Source: Bacilli bacterium
Lineage (GTDB): Bacteria; Bacillota_I; Bacilli_A; RF39; UBA660
Assembly: GCA_900771805.1 (NCBI GenBank)
Contig: CAAGPL010000076.1
Span: 1-16,447, forward strand
Length of the DNA: 16,447 bases
Reading direction: 5' to 3'
Every line of letters begins with the position of its first letter. Positions within the stretch are counted from its first letter, which is position 1. The translations under genes were made by a program, and so were the position numbers. The notes beneath the pieces were generated by a model. That model saw only the letters and a program-made list of their open reading frames with translations. It was not told the DNA's origin and ran no database searches. Positions 7,373 to 14,574 of the stretch are shown piece after piece.

Positions 7373-9187
7373 ATGAAAAAATATTTAAACGAAGATTTAA
7401 TAAAAATAATAATTAGTTTAATTTTATTTATAGTATCTTTTTTTATTCAGAATGAAACAGTAAAGTTAATTATATTAATTTTAAGTTATATTATAATTTC
7501 ATATGAAATGTATATTGAAGCTTTTAAAGATTTTAGAGAAGGTGAAATATTTAACGAAGAATTTTTAATGATACTCGCAACACTAGGAGCCTTTTACATC
7601 CATTCTTATGAAGAAGCAGTTATGGTAATTTTATTATTCCAAATAGGGGAGTATCTTGAAGATTTAGCAGTAAATAAAAGTAAATCTTCAATTACAAAGT
7701 TAATGGATTTAAGAGTTGATACAATTAATATTGAGAATAAAGGAAAAATACCAGTAGAAGAGGCTAAGATAAATGATATTTTTATTGTAAAACCAGGAGA
7801 AAAAGTCCCATTAGATGGAATAATCATTGAAGGTGAAACATTCCTTGACACTTCATCATTAACAGGTGAATCAGTACCCAGAAAAGTAAAAGTAAATGAA
7901 CAAATACTAAGTGGATGTATAAATAAAGATTCATTAATAAAGGTAAAAGCCACAACAACATCATCTACATCAACTGTTCAGAAAATAATTAATTTAATAG
8001 AAAATTCCAACGAAAAAAAATCAGAAACAGAAACATTTATAAGAAGGTTTGCTAAAATTTATACACCAATTATAGTAGTGTCAGCAATTCTTTTGGTTTT
8101 AGTTCCAACTTTATTAGGCGCTGATTTTAATGATTGGTTATATAGATCATTAGTATTCTTAGTAACATCATGTCCATGTGCTCTAGTAATATCAGTACCA
8201 TTAGGATATTATTGCGGAATAGGAAAAGCATCAAAAGAGGGAATTTTAATAAAAGGATCAAAAGAATTAGAAAATCTTTTAAATATAGATTACTTACTTC
8301 TAGATAAAACAGGAACAATAACAGAAGGAGTATTTGAAGTAACTGAAATAAATACTTTAATGAATAAAAAAGAGTTCTTAAATATAGTGGCCTCTGCCGA
8401 AGAAAATTCAATTCATCCAATCGCAACAGCCATTAAAAATAAAAATAAAGAAAAATTACTTATAACAAAAAATCATAAAGAAATAATGGGAAAAGGAATT
8501 TCTTGTACAATTAATGATAAAAAAATATTAGTTGGAAATGATAAACTATTAGAATCAAATAAAATTGAATTTAAAAAAGTACATACATCGGGCACGATAA
8601 TATATTTAAGTATAGATAATGAATATAAAGGATATTTAATTGTATCAGATAAGATAAAGGAATCAAGTAAAAAATTAAATACATTAAAATCAGTTATTAA
8701 TAATGACATTGTTATTTTATCTGGAGATAATAAAAATATTGTTGAAAGTATTTCTAAAGATTTAGAAATAGATACCTTTTATGGAGAATTATTACCAGAA
8801 GACAAAGTTAAATATGTAGAAAAATATAAAAGAAAAGGTAAAGTAATGTTTGTTGGAGATGGTATTAACGATGCTCCAGTAATAAAACTTGCAGACGTAG
8901 GTGTATCAATGGGTGGAATTGGTAGTGATGCTGCAATAGAAGCAAGTGATATAGTATTAATGCATGATGACTTAACAAAATTAAAAACAGCAATAGAAAT
9001 TGCCAAAATAACAGATAAAAAAGTAAAACAAAGTATAATCTTTGCTCTAATTGTAAAAGCAATTGTATTAACATTAGGAATATTTGGTTTAAGTACAATT
9101 ATACTAGCTGTATTCGCAGATGTTGGAGTAACACTACTAGTAATATTAAATGTCTTAATAATATTTCATAAAAAAATAAATAAATAA
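7373..9187 (+). CDS. P1B-2-type Zn/Cd/Pb-exporting ATPase (CadA/ZntA-like)
   Basis: Heavy-metal P-type ATPase of 604 residues, pumping Zn(II)/Cd(II)/Pb(II) out across the membrane at the cost of ATP. Motifs in order: TGES in the actuator domain (164-167), the transmembrane metal motif CPC (267-269), phosphorylated Asp311 in DKTGT, the HP pair of the nucleotide-binding domain (H348-P349), and GDGINDAP (495-502). In the last helices K562 and D583 match the Lys and Asp that mark the Zn/Cd/Pb subgroup. There is no N-terminal HMA domain and no CxxC metal-binding motif; the protein begins directly with two membrane helices, so it is short for the CadA family. GGAGGT ends seven bases before the ATG, which directly follows the repressor's TAG. 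Regulation by the upstream zinc-type repressor fits the metal assignment. Confidence 0.92.
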   Translation: MKKYLNEDLIKIIISLILFIVSFFIQNETVKLIILILSYIIISYEMYIEAFKDFREGEIFNEEFLMILATLGAFYIHSYEEAVMVILLFQIGEYLEDLAVNKSKSSITKLMDLRVDTINIENKGKIPVEEAKINDIFIVKPGEKVPLDGIIIEGETFLDTSSLTGESVPRKVKVNEQILSGCINKDSLIKVKATTTSSTSTVQKIINLIENSNEKKSETETFIRRFAKIYTPIIVVSAILLVLVPTLLGADFNDWLYRSLVFLVTSCPCALVISVPLGYYCGIGKASKEGILIKGSKELENLLNIDYLLLDKTGTITEGVFEVTEINTLMNKKEFLNIVASAEENSIHPIATAIKNKNKEKLLITKNHKEIMGKGISCTINDKKILVGNDKLLESNKIEFKKVHTSGTIIYLSIDNEYKGYLIVSDKIKESSKKLNTLKSVINNDIVILSGDNKNIVESISKDLEIDTFYGELLPEDKVKYVEKYKRKGKVMFVGDGINDAPVIKLADVGVSMGGIGSDAAIEASDIVLMHDDLTKLKTAIEIAKITDKKVKQSIIFALIVKAIVLTLGIFGLSTIILAVFADVGVTLLVILNVLIIFHKKINK

Positions 9188-9195
9188 TTATATAG

Positions 9196-9223
9196 AAAGT
9201 AACTTCAATTAGTTGCTTTTTTT
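9196..9223 (+). terminator. Intrinsic terminator of the metal-resistance operon
   Basis: AAAGTAACT (9196-9204) pairs with AGTTGCTTT (9211-9219), one T-G pair, loop of six, followed by a run of T to 9223. Confidence 0.75.
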
Positions 9224-9242
9224 AGTTATTAAAATAATTAAA

Positions 9243-9270
9243 TTTACTAAAAAAAATAAAATGTTATAAT
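9243..9270 (+). promoter_or_regulatory. Promoter of the GH25 gene
   Basis: Extended -10 TGTTATAAT (9262-9270), identical to that of the lipid kinase operon, with a weak -35 TTTACT (9243-9248) at 16-base spacing. The ribosome site AAAGG (9293-9297) follows. Confidence 0.6.
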
Positions 9271-9305
9271 AATATAAGTAGATAAAATAAAAAAAGGATG
9301 ATGCT

Positions 9306-10529
9306 ATGAATAAAGAACAAATTAATAAAAAAAATTTAATTATGTGTACTATATTAATAATTATTATACTATTTTCCAGTATCAAATTAATAAATGTTTA
9401 TAAAGTAAAAAAAGCAAAAAAGATAGTAGAATTAAAAACTACAGAAGTAGAAGTATATAGTGATATCAAATTAAAAGATTTAATTTCCAATATAAATGGA
9501 AAAATTATTAATAATAAAAAAATTGATACAAAAAAGTTAGGTAAACAAGAAATAACTTTTAAATATATAAATAATGATAATATTAAAATAAATTATACAA
9601 TAACAATTAACATAGTAGATAAAACTCCACCAATAATATCTCAAATTAAATATTATAGAATAACTGAAGGTGACACAACAGATATTTCAAAGACTTTATT
9701 TTGCGGAGATAATTATGATAAAAATCCAAAGTGCACAATAAAAGGAGAATATGATGTAAATACTCCAGGAACATATAATGTAACTTTTGTTGGAGTAGAC
9801 TCATCTAATAATAAATCCATAAATAAAATGAATATAATAGTAGAAAAGAAAAAAGAAAAAGAACCAGTAAAGAATAATCAATCCAAAGAGCAAGTATATA
9901 CTGATTATAAAGATGTAATAAAAAACTATAAGACAAGTGATAATGAAATTGGTATAGATGTATCTCATTGGCAAGGAAATATTAATTATAAAAAAGTTAA
10001 GAAGTCAGGAGTAGAATTTGTATATATTCGGGTAGGTAGAGGAGATGGTATTGGAGAAGGTTATGTTTTAGATGATAAATTTATAAAAAATATTAAAGGC
10101 TTTAATAAAGTAGGAATACCTGTGGGCGTTTATTTCTATTCAAATGCAAATAATAAAAATGATGCAATAAAAGAAGCAAAATGGGTAATAAAACAGATAA
10201 AAAAATATGATGTATCATTAGAAATTGCATTTGACTGGGAAAATTGGTCTAAATTCCAAGATTATAATTTAAGTTTCTATTCATTAACAGAAACTGCCAA
10301 TGCATTCACAGAAACAGTGGAAAAAGCCGGTCACAAAGGAATGGTTTATAGTTCTAAAAATTATTTAGAAACTATTTGGTATAACATAAATTCAGATATA
10401 TGGTTAGCTCACTATACATCTAAAACAGATTATAAAAAAGAATATAAAGTTTGGCAATTATGCAACAATGGCAAAGTTGCAGGAATAGAAGATAACTTAG
10501 TAGATATAAATATAAGATATAAAAAATAA
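9306..10529 (+). CDS. Membrane-anchored GH25 lysozyme with an Ig-like spacer domain
   Basis: Cell-surface muramidase of 407 residues expected to cut the MurNAc-GlcNAc bond in peptidoglycan. One N-terminal membrane helix (about 11-30) has no lipobox or clear cleavage site, so it is probably anchored. Residues about 35-180 look like Ig-like wall or surface modules: DKTPPI (105-110), GDTTDIS (122-128) and TPGTYNVTFVGVDSSNN (153-169) resemble DUF5011/Cry22-type repeats. Cys133 and Cys143 could form a disulfide. A charged linker follows, then the GH25 barrel from about 215 to the end: GIDVSHWQG (216-224) and AFDWENW (308-314) carry the catalytic acids (Asp218, Asp310, Glu312). It is monocistronic. 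A housekeeping wall-remodelling role is more likely than a phage lysin, since no phage genes are nearby and the protein is anchored. Confidence 0.9.
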   Translation: MNKEQINKKNLIMCTILIIIILFSSIKLINVYKVKKAKKIVELKTTEVEVYSDIKLKDLISNINGKIINNKKIDTKKLGKQEITFKYINNDNIKINYTITINIVDKTPPIISQIKYYRITEGDTTDISKTLFCGDNYDKNPKCTIKGEYDVNTPGTYNVTFVGVDSSNNKSINKMNIIVEKKKEKEPVKNNQSKEQVYTDYKDVIKNYKTSDNEIGIDVSHWQGNINYKKVKKSGVEFVYIRVGRGDGIGEGYVLDDKFIKNIKGFNKVGIPVGVYFYSNANNKNDAIKEAKWVIKQIKKYDVSLEIAFDWENWSKFQDYNLSFYSLTETANAFTETVEKAGHKGMVYSSKNYLETIWYNINSDIWLAHYTSKTDYKKEYKVWQLCNNGKVAGIEDNLVDINIRYKK

Positions 10530-10547
10530 GTACCTACAAATACTTAT
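10516..10547 (-). terminator. Intrinsic terminator of the ylmH-like gene
   Basis: ATAAGTA (10526-10532) and TACTTAT (10541-10547) form a perfect 7-base stem with an 8-base loop. On the minus strand it is followed by TTTTTTATA, a good T-run. It lies across the stop codons of two convergent genes that are only four bases apart. A further TACTTAT copy lies at 10551-10557. On the plus strand no T-run follows, so it is a poor terminator for the GH25 gene. Confidence 0.65.
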
Positions 10548-11214
10548 AGATACTTATAATTAAATTATTACTTTTAGTATTTTTAATAATTCCATTATAC
10601 TTAAATTTACCAATCTTTTTTATACTAAAAGTATCCCCATCACGTAATTTATAAGAAACACTCTTCAAGAAATCATAATTTAAAATGATTTCTTTTTTCT
10701 TAATCTTATCACTTATATTATTTCTACCAGTATGTATAATTGAACTAATAACAGTATCAACTCTATTACTAGATACAATATAAATTTCTTCTTTATAACT
10801 TCTTTCATAGTCTTTAAAGGTATCAATAGAAATTTCTCTCAACTCGATTCTACTATTTTTAATCATAAGAAAATTTGTCTCAAAATAATTCCTAACAATA
10901 TCTAAAATATATACATAATAATGTCCATCTATAATTAAAACATCTCCAAATAACTCACCACTTATATTTAAAGCGTAAATACTACCTAATATATCTTGAT
11001 GTCTTAATTCTACATTACATACTATTTCATATAAAATAACTTTAGGAACATCTCTATTATAAATAATATTTTTCTCACTATCTTTATAAGGATAATAAAT
11101 AGAATACTCATTCTTTTTTAATTTACATGTAACTTCATTTAGCTCCTTAGGATCAAGAAAAAAAGTATGTTGACCATGACTTAATCTAGTTAAATTCTTC
11201 TCCACATAATACAT
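10534..11214 (-). CDS. ylmH: YlmH-like S4-domain RNA-binding protein (RqcP2 family)
   Basis: A 226-residue protein related to YlmH, a cytosolic S4-domain protein that in Bacillus subtilis binds stalled large ribosomal subunits and helps quality control (RqcP2), and is linked to cell division by gene order elsewhere. Seen: FLDPKEL (19-25), the near-diagnostic RHQDILGSIYALNISGELFG (71-90) with DVLI after it, and an S4 domain at about 150-210 including RVDTVISSII (151-160) and GDTFSIKKIGKFKYNG (193-208). It is somewhat shorter at the N-terminus than B. subtilis YlmH. An in-frame ATG six codons upstream (at 11232) is possible, but GGAGGT (complement of 11218-11223) lies between the two and fixes the start at 11214. 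Here it stands alone instead of in the usual ylm/divIVA cluster. Confidence 0.85.
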   Translation of the reverse strand: MYYVEKNLTRLSHGQHTFFLDPKELNEVTCKLKKNEYSIYYPYKDSEKNIIYNRDVPKVILYEIVCNVELRHQDILGSIYALNISGELFGDVLIIDGHYYVYILDIVRNYFETNFLMIKNSRIELREISIDTFKDYERSYKEEIYIVSSNRVDTVISSIIHTGRNNISDKIKKKEIILNYDFLKSVSYKLRDGDTFSIKKIGKFKYNGIIKNTKSNNLIISIYKYL

Positions 11215-11217
11215 ATT

Positions 11218-11223
11218 ACCTCC
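11218..11223 (-). promoter_or_regulatory. Ribosome binding site GGAGGT of the ylmH-like gene
   Basis: GGAGGT on the minus strand ends three bases before the ATG at 11214. It rules out the upstream ATG at 11232, which would have the site inside its coding region. Confidence 0.75.
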
Positions 11224-11236
11224 AAGAAACATAAGT

Positions 11237-11245
11237 ATTATAACA
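11237..11245 (-). promoter_or_regulatory. Extended -10 promoter of the ylmH-like gene
   Basis: TGTTATAAT on the minus strand, the same nonamer as at 169-177 and 9262-9270. No clear -35. It lies back to back with the promoter of the 11307 operon. Confidence 0.6.
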
Positions 11246-11252
11246 TAAACAC

Positions 11253-11281
11253 TTGTCTAAACATAATAAAACATATAAAAT
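11253..11281 (+). promoter_or_regulatory. Promoter of the 11307-13955 operon
   Basis: -35 TTGTCT (11253-11258), exactly 17 bases, -10 TAAAAT (11276-11281). A start of transcription near 11288 would exclude a TTG start codon at 11253 and supports the ATG at 11307. Confidence 0.5.
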
Positions 11282-11296
11282 TAAATTAGAAAGATT

Positions 11297-11301
11297 GGTG
11301 G
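11297..11301 (+). promoter_or_regulatory. Ribosome site GGTGG setting the start at 11307
   Basis: GGTGG lies five bases before ATG 11307. The open frame reaches back to a TTG at 11253, but that codon has no ribosome site. Confidence 0.5.
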
Positions 11302-11306
11302 ATATA

Positions 11307-11618
11307 ATGATTGAATTAATAGAAATAGAAATAAAACAAGGAATAAATATAAAATTAAATGCTATAGTATTCTATAATGAAAATGAAATATATTTAAATA
11401 ATAAAAAATATCAAATAACAGATGAATTTAAAGAAAAATTATTAAGAATACTAAGTACTTGGAAAAGTCAAAGTAAAAATACAAATAAAATAGATGAAGA
11501 AGAGTATAAAATTACAATCAGAACTAAAGCAAATGAAGAAGTAATTAAAGGAAAAGGATCATATCCACATAATTATAATGAACTATTTAGATTATTAGGA
11601 GAATTAGAAAATGAATGA
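11307..11618 (+). CDS. Small protein of unknown function, first gene of the HELNH/ASCH operon
   Basis: I do not recognise this protein of 103 residues. It has no cysteine, no signal peptide and no membrane helix, so it should be cytosolic. The N-terminal half alternates hydrophobic and charged residues and looks like beta strands (residues 3-35), followed by a short helix (about 38-52), an Asn/Lys/Ser linker, another strand pair and the conserved-looking GKGSYPHNYNEL (82-93) before a final helix. Its stop codon overlaps the start of the large downstream gene by eight bases, so translation is probably coupled and the two products may act together. An antitoxin-like, chaperone or regulatory partner role is possible from the arrangement but not shown by sequence. 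Confidence 0.7.
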   Translation: MIELIEIEIKQGINIKLNAIVFYNENEIYLNNKKYQITDEFKEKLLRILSTWKSQSKNTNKIDEEEYKITIRTKANEEVIKGKGSYPHNYNELFRLLGELENE

Positions 11619-13569
11619 TACATTAATAAGAATAAATTGCCTTGAAAATTTTCAAGAAAAATTCAAAGATTATATAGAAGTCTTTGTAGCCTATTATGGA
11701 GAAGATAAAAGAAAAGAAATAACAGAAAAATTTTCAAATGCTTTACCTCTTGCTTATACAACACCAAATGGATTATCATCATTAACAATAAATTTATGTA
11801 AAGAAAAAAGTAATGAACTTATAAATAAACTAATTTCTAATAATGAATTATATTTATCAGAAGAAACTATTTTTGGTAATGGAAACTATGAATATAATAA
11901 TCTTATGCCAATAAATACCTACTTAGAATTTAAAAAAATGTATGATTTAGGTCCAAATGGAAGACAAAAACAAGCATTTATTGATAAATATAATAATGTA
12001 AAAAAATATATACCAGAAATTACAATTGATGAACTAGTTGAAATGGCAGAGTCAAATTCCATTATAGAAAAATATAATAATTGTCCATCTTGGTTAAAAA
12101 ATAATATTTTATCTAACACAAATTTAGAAGAAATAGAAAGAAACTATCAGAAAAAATTTGAAAATGCTAAAGAATTAATAACTGCAGTAAGTGGTATAAA
12201 TAGTTTAGAAGAATTTACTAATGAGAATGAAAAAATTAATAAATTTAATAAATTAGTAGAAGACTATGAAGAAACATTAAAAGAATATGATAAATTTAAA
12301 CAACAATATCAATCATATTTTGATGAAGTAGAAAATAATTCTAAGGAAAATTATAGAACACGAAAAAAGTATTATAAAGAATTATTAATTAATAGTAAGT
12401 TTTTATTTAATGAAGAAGAACAAGAAAAAATAAATAAATATATATCTGAAAAATCATACTTTTTAGATTCAAGCATCGAAAATATAATTGGAAACTCACT
12501 AGTATCAGACTCTAATCTTGAAAAATTTTCACAAGAAAACGAAGAAATACTTAATGAAAATAATAAAGAAGAAAATTGGCGAAAAGAATATATTATTAAA
12601 GATAGAATTAAATATTTTAATGCAAAAGGTATTAATCTAGGAACCAATTATGAAGATTATTTAAATAATGATGAAGTAAAAAAAGTATGGCCAACAAAAG
12701 AACAAATTGATAAGTTTAAAGAATTAAAAGAAAGATATTATAATGAGGCAGAACAAGAGTATTATGAAAATACAAACATACACAAAAAGTTAATAAAATT
12801 AGTAGAGTCAAAAAATTATATATTACCAGATACAAATATAGATACTAGTCTATATCAAAGTGCTTTAGGAAAAACATTTGTATCGCCAAACCTAACAAGA
12901 GATTATAAATTATCACCAATTGTTTGTGTTTGTTTTAATGAGAATATAGGCATAACTGAACATTTCATAATACATGAATTAAATCATTTATTTGAACTTA
13001 GTTTTGATAGTATAGTAGATAATAAAGCAAGGTTCATATGTGGTTGGGATATTATTGAAGATGAAACTAGTGAAGATGCAAAAGACTATTTATCTCCCCA
13101 GCAACAAGATGATCAAAAAAGAGATTATGAGTTATTTAACGAAATAATAAATGAATTAATAGCTCAGGAAATTCATACTAACATGCGTGAAAAAAATATG
13201 CATGTTTTAGATGAAAAAAGTGATTCTAGAATTAGTCATCTAACAAGTTACGAGAGTTCTTTATTTTTAGTCAGAGAATTTTATAATGAATTTAAAGATG
13301 AAATAATAAAAAGTAGAAGTAATGGAAACATAAAAGAAATTTTCGATGCAGTTGGAAAAGAAAACTTTGATGAATTAAATAGTTTATTTGAAATATACTA
13401 TGACAATTTTAGTGGAATGAAATACTATTCATTACTAAGTAGTTTAAAAGAAAAGAAAGAAAATAAAATGACTCAAGTATATTATGAACTTTTGGATAGA
13501 AAGGAAAAAATATTAGAAAATATGCGTACTGTAAGAGATCTAAAAAGTAAGGAGAATCTAAGCATATGA
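11611..13569 (+). CDS. Large cytosolic protein with HELNH zinc-metallopeptidase motif, otherwise unrecognised
   Basis: A 652-residue soluble protein with no signal peptide or membrane helix. Residues 451-460 read HFIIHELNHL, a clean HExxH zinc motif (H455, E456, H459) inside a hydrophobic helix. At 56 residues downstream NELIAQEI (514-521) supplies a likely third ligand, E515, giving the HExxH...NExxA pattern of gluzincin-type metallopeptidases. The first two thirds (about 110-400) are highly charged, Lys/Glu/Asn/Tyr-rich and predicted helical, probably an elongated or clamp-like region; the last 90 residues are also helical. I cannot name the family. It is coupled to the small upstream gene (8-base overlap) and to the ASCH gene (ATGA overlap). 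Peptidase activity is inferred from the motif; the substrate is unknown. Codon use looks like that of the neighbours, with no sign of recent transfer. Confidence 0.75.
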   Translation: MNDTLIRINCLENFQEKFKDYIEVFVAYYGEDKRKEITEKFSNALPLAYTTPNGLSSLTINLCKEKSNELINKLISNNELYLSEETIFGNGNYEYNNLMPINTYLEFKKMYDLGPNGRQKQAFIDKYNNVKKYIPEITIDELVEMAESNSIIEKYNNCPSWLKNNILSNTNLEEIERNYQKKFENAKELITAVSGINSLEEFTNENEKINKFNKLVEDYEETLKEYDKFKQQYQSYFDEVENNSKENYRTRKKYYKELLINSKFLFNEEEQEKINKYISEKSYFLDSSIENIIGNSLVSDSNLEKFSQENEEILNENNKEENWRKEYIIKDRIKYFNAKGINLGTNYEDYLNNDEVKKVWPTKEQIDKFKELKERYYNEAEQEYYENTNIHKKLIKLVESKNYILPDTNIDTSLYQSALGKTFVSPNLTRDYKLSPIVCVCFNENIGITEHFIIHELNHLFELSFDSIVDNKARFICGWDIIEDETSEDAKDYLSPQQQDDQKRDYELFNEIINELIAQEIHTNMREKNMHVLDEKSDSRISHLTSYESSLFLVREFYNEFKDEIIKSRSNGNIKEIFDAVGKENFDELNSLFEIYYDNFSGMKYYSLLSSLKEKKENKMTQVYYELLDRKEKILENMRTVRDLKSKENLSI

Positions 13570-13955
13570 AAGTATTAACTATAAAACAACCATTCGCATC
13601 ATTAATAGTCGAAGGTTACAAAGAATATGAATTTAGAACTTGGAAAACGAAATATCGCGGACCACTACTAATACACGCAGGTCTTGGAGTTGACAAAGAA
13701 GCAATGAAACGATATGAAAAATTAAATTTAAATTACCCAAAAGGAAAAATAATTGCCAAAGTAAATTTAACAGACTGCTTAGATGTAGATAATAATTTAA
13801 AAAGAAAGTTAAAAGAAAAAAATTATTTAGTGTATCAAGGTGCTATAAATTCAAATAAAAAAGAATATGCATTTAAATTAGAAAATGTAGAAAAAATAGA
13901 AGAAATATCTATAAAAGGAAAACTATCATTCTGGGATTATGATTATAAAAAATAA
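13566..13955 (+). CDS. ASCH-domain protein
   Basis: A single-domain cytosolic protein of 129 residues with the ASCH fold, related to PUA domains and thought to bind RNA or modified nucleosides; some members are amidohydrolases acting on N4-acetylcytidine. Signature segments: VLTIKQPFASLIVEG (3-17), EFRTWKTKYRGPLLIHAG (22-39) and C-terminal GKLSFWDY (118-125). Lys7, Glu22, Arg24 and Thr25 are plausible pocket residues, though I have not mapped them onto a characterised active site. The ATG overlaps the stop of the HELNH gene (ATGA), with AAGGAG (13549-13554) eleven bases upstream. It is the last gene of the operon, and the coupling suggests a functional link to the HELNH protein, perhaps in RNA or translation control; that is inference. 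Confidence 0.85.
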   Translation: MKVLTIKQPFASLIVEGYKEYEFRTWKTKYRGPLLIHAGLGVDKEAMKRYEKLNLNYPKGKIIAKVNLTDCLDVDNNLKRKLKEKNYLVYQGAINSNKKEYAFKLENVEKIEEISIKGKLSFWDYDYKK

Positions 13956-13988
13956 GAAAGTCAAAATAAAATGACTTTCTTTTCTATA
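13945..13988. terminator. Bidirectional terminator between two convergent genes
   Basis: AAGAAAGTCA (13954-13963) and TGACTTTCTT (13972-13981) make a perfect 10-base stem with an 8-base A/T loop. On the plus strand a T-rich tail follows (TTCTAT); on the minus strand ATTTTTTATAAT follows. It overlaps the ASCH stop and ends three bases from the stop of the minus-strand gene, so it serves both. Confidence 0.8.
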
Positions 13989-14412
13989 AGAACTTTTTTA
14001 ATTTTTCAATATATTTTTCCTGCATTTTAACATATTCACTAGTAATCTTTTTAACAGCTTTATTCATATTTTTATTATTAAGAAGTTTTCTACCTTCAAT
14101 GATTCCCATATTAGTTCCATTTATTAATAAATCTGCAAGTTTTGATGTACTATTATCAAAAATAGTATCTTTAGAAACACCATACCAAGTCATTAGTTTA
14201 TCTAATTTACTCGTATCATGAATATCATCAGTACAAAAATCTCTATATAAATCATCAATTTTATTGGCAAGTTCTTCATAATCATTTTTTTGCTTTTCTA
14301 GTAAATCATTAAAATCATAATTGTCACATTTTTTTAAAATTAAATTTAAAGCATCAATTCCCATACAACAACCTTTATATAATTCATCTAAAACATCTGT
14401 ATCTTTCTCCAT
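13984..14412 (-). CDS. Conserved-looking helical protein of unknown function
   Basis: A 142-residue, almost entirely helical cytosolic protein with no membrane segment. It reads as a four-helix bundle: helix 1 about 4-28 (containing GCCMGIDAL, 14-22), helix 2 about 34-59, a middle region DDIHDTSKLDKLMTWYGVS (62-80), helix 3 about 88-112 with LADLLINGTNMGIIEGR (92-108), and helix 4 about 116-142. The Gly/Met/Asn-rich helix 3 and the MTWYGV turn look strongly constrained. I recall similar proteins as uncharacterised in gut Firmicutes, with a ferritin-like or DUF2383-like bundle, but I cannot assign a family securely. Cys15, Cys16, Cys29 and Cys60 are present without a CxxC pair. AGGAGG (complement of 14419-14424) lies six bases before the ATG. 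Monocistronic; no clear promoter found. Confidence 0.78.
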   Translation of the reverse strand: MEKDTDVLDELYKGCCMGIDALNLILKKCDNYDFNDLLEKQKNDYEELANKIDDLYRDFCTDDIHDTSKLDKLMTWYGVSKDTIFDNSTSKLADLLINGTNMGIIEGRKLLNNKNMNKAVKKITSEYVKMQEKYIEKLKKFL

Positions 14413-14464
14413 ATTATTCCTCCTAATAATAGTATTTATAAAAAAACAATATTTATACTTATTA

Positions 14465-14493
14465 TTGACAAAAACCTATTCGAAAAATAAAAT
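14465..14493 (+). promoter_or_regulatory. Upstream promoter of mnmA (P1)
   Basis: -35 TTGACA (14465-14470, perfect consensus), 17-base spacer, -10 TAAAAT (14488-14493). This is the best -35 in the window. Confidence 0.6.
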
Positions 14494-14503
14494 TATATTA
14501 TGG

Positions 14504-14532
14504 TTCAAAAAATATAATAAAAATGATATAAT
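14504..14532 (+). promoter_or_regulatory. Proximal promoter of mnmA (P2)
   Basis: -35 TTCAAA (14504-14509), 17-base spacer, extended -10 TGATATAAT (14524-14532). It matches the femX extended -10 and the -35 of the 2050 gene. With P1 it forms a tandem pair ahead of mnmA. Confidence 0.65.
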
Positions 14533-14574
14533 ATACACGATTTATATCACTAATATAGATTAGAAGGTGAAATT

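Noticed and set aside
7606..9098. Several minus-strand open frames inside the ATPase gene
   Set aside because: Leucine/isoleucine/serine-rich shadows of an AT-rich coding strand, with no ribosome sites; the plus-strand frame carries every P-type ATPase motif.
11253..11306. Upstream TTG start for the small protein gene
   Set aside because: No ribosome site before the TTG, and it coincides with a well-spaced promoter; GGTGG before ATG 11307 is the better start.
14321..14563. 80-residue plus-strand open frame before mnmA
   Set aside because: It runs antisense through the start of the minus-strand helical gene and across both mnmA promoters, with no ribosome site and a low-complexity Lys/Ile/Tyr-rich product.
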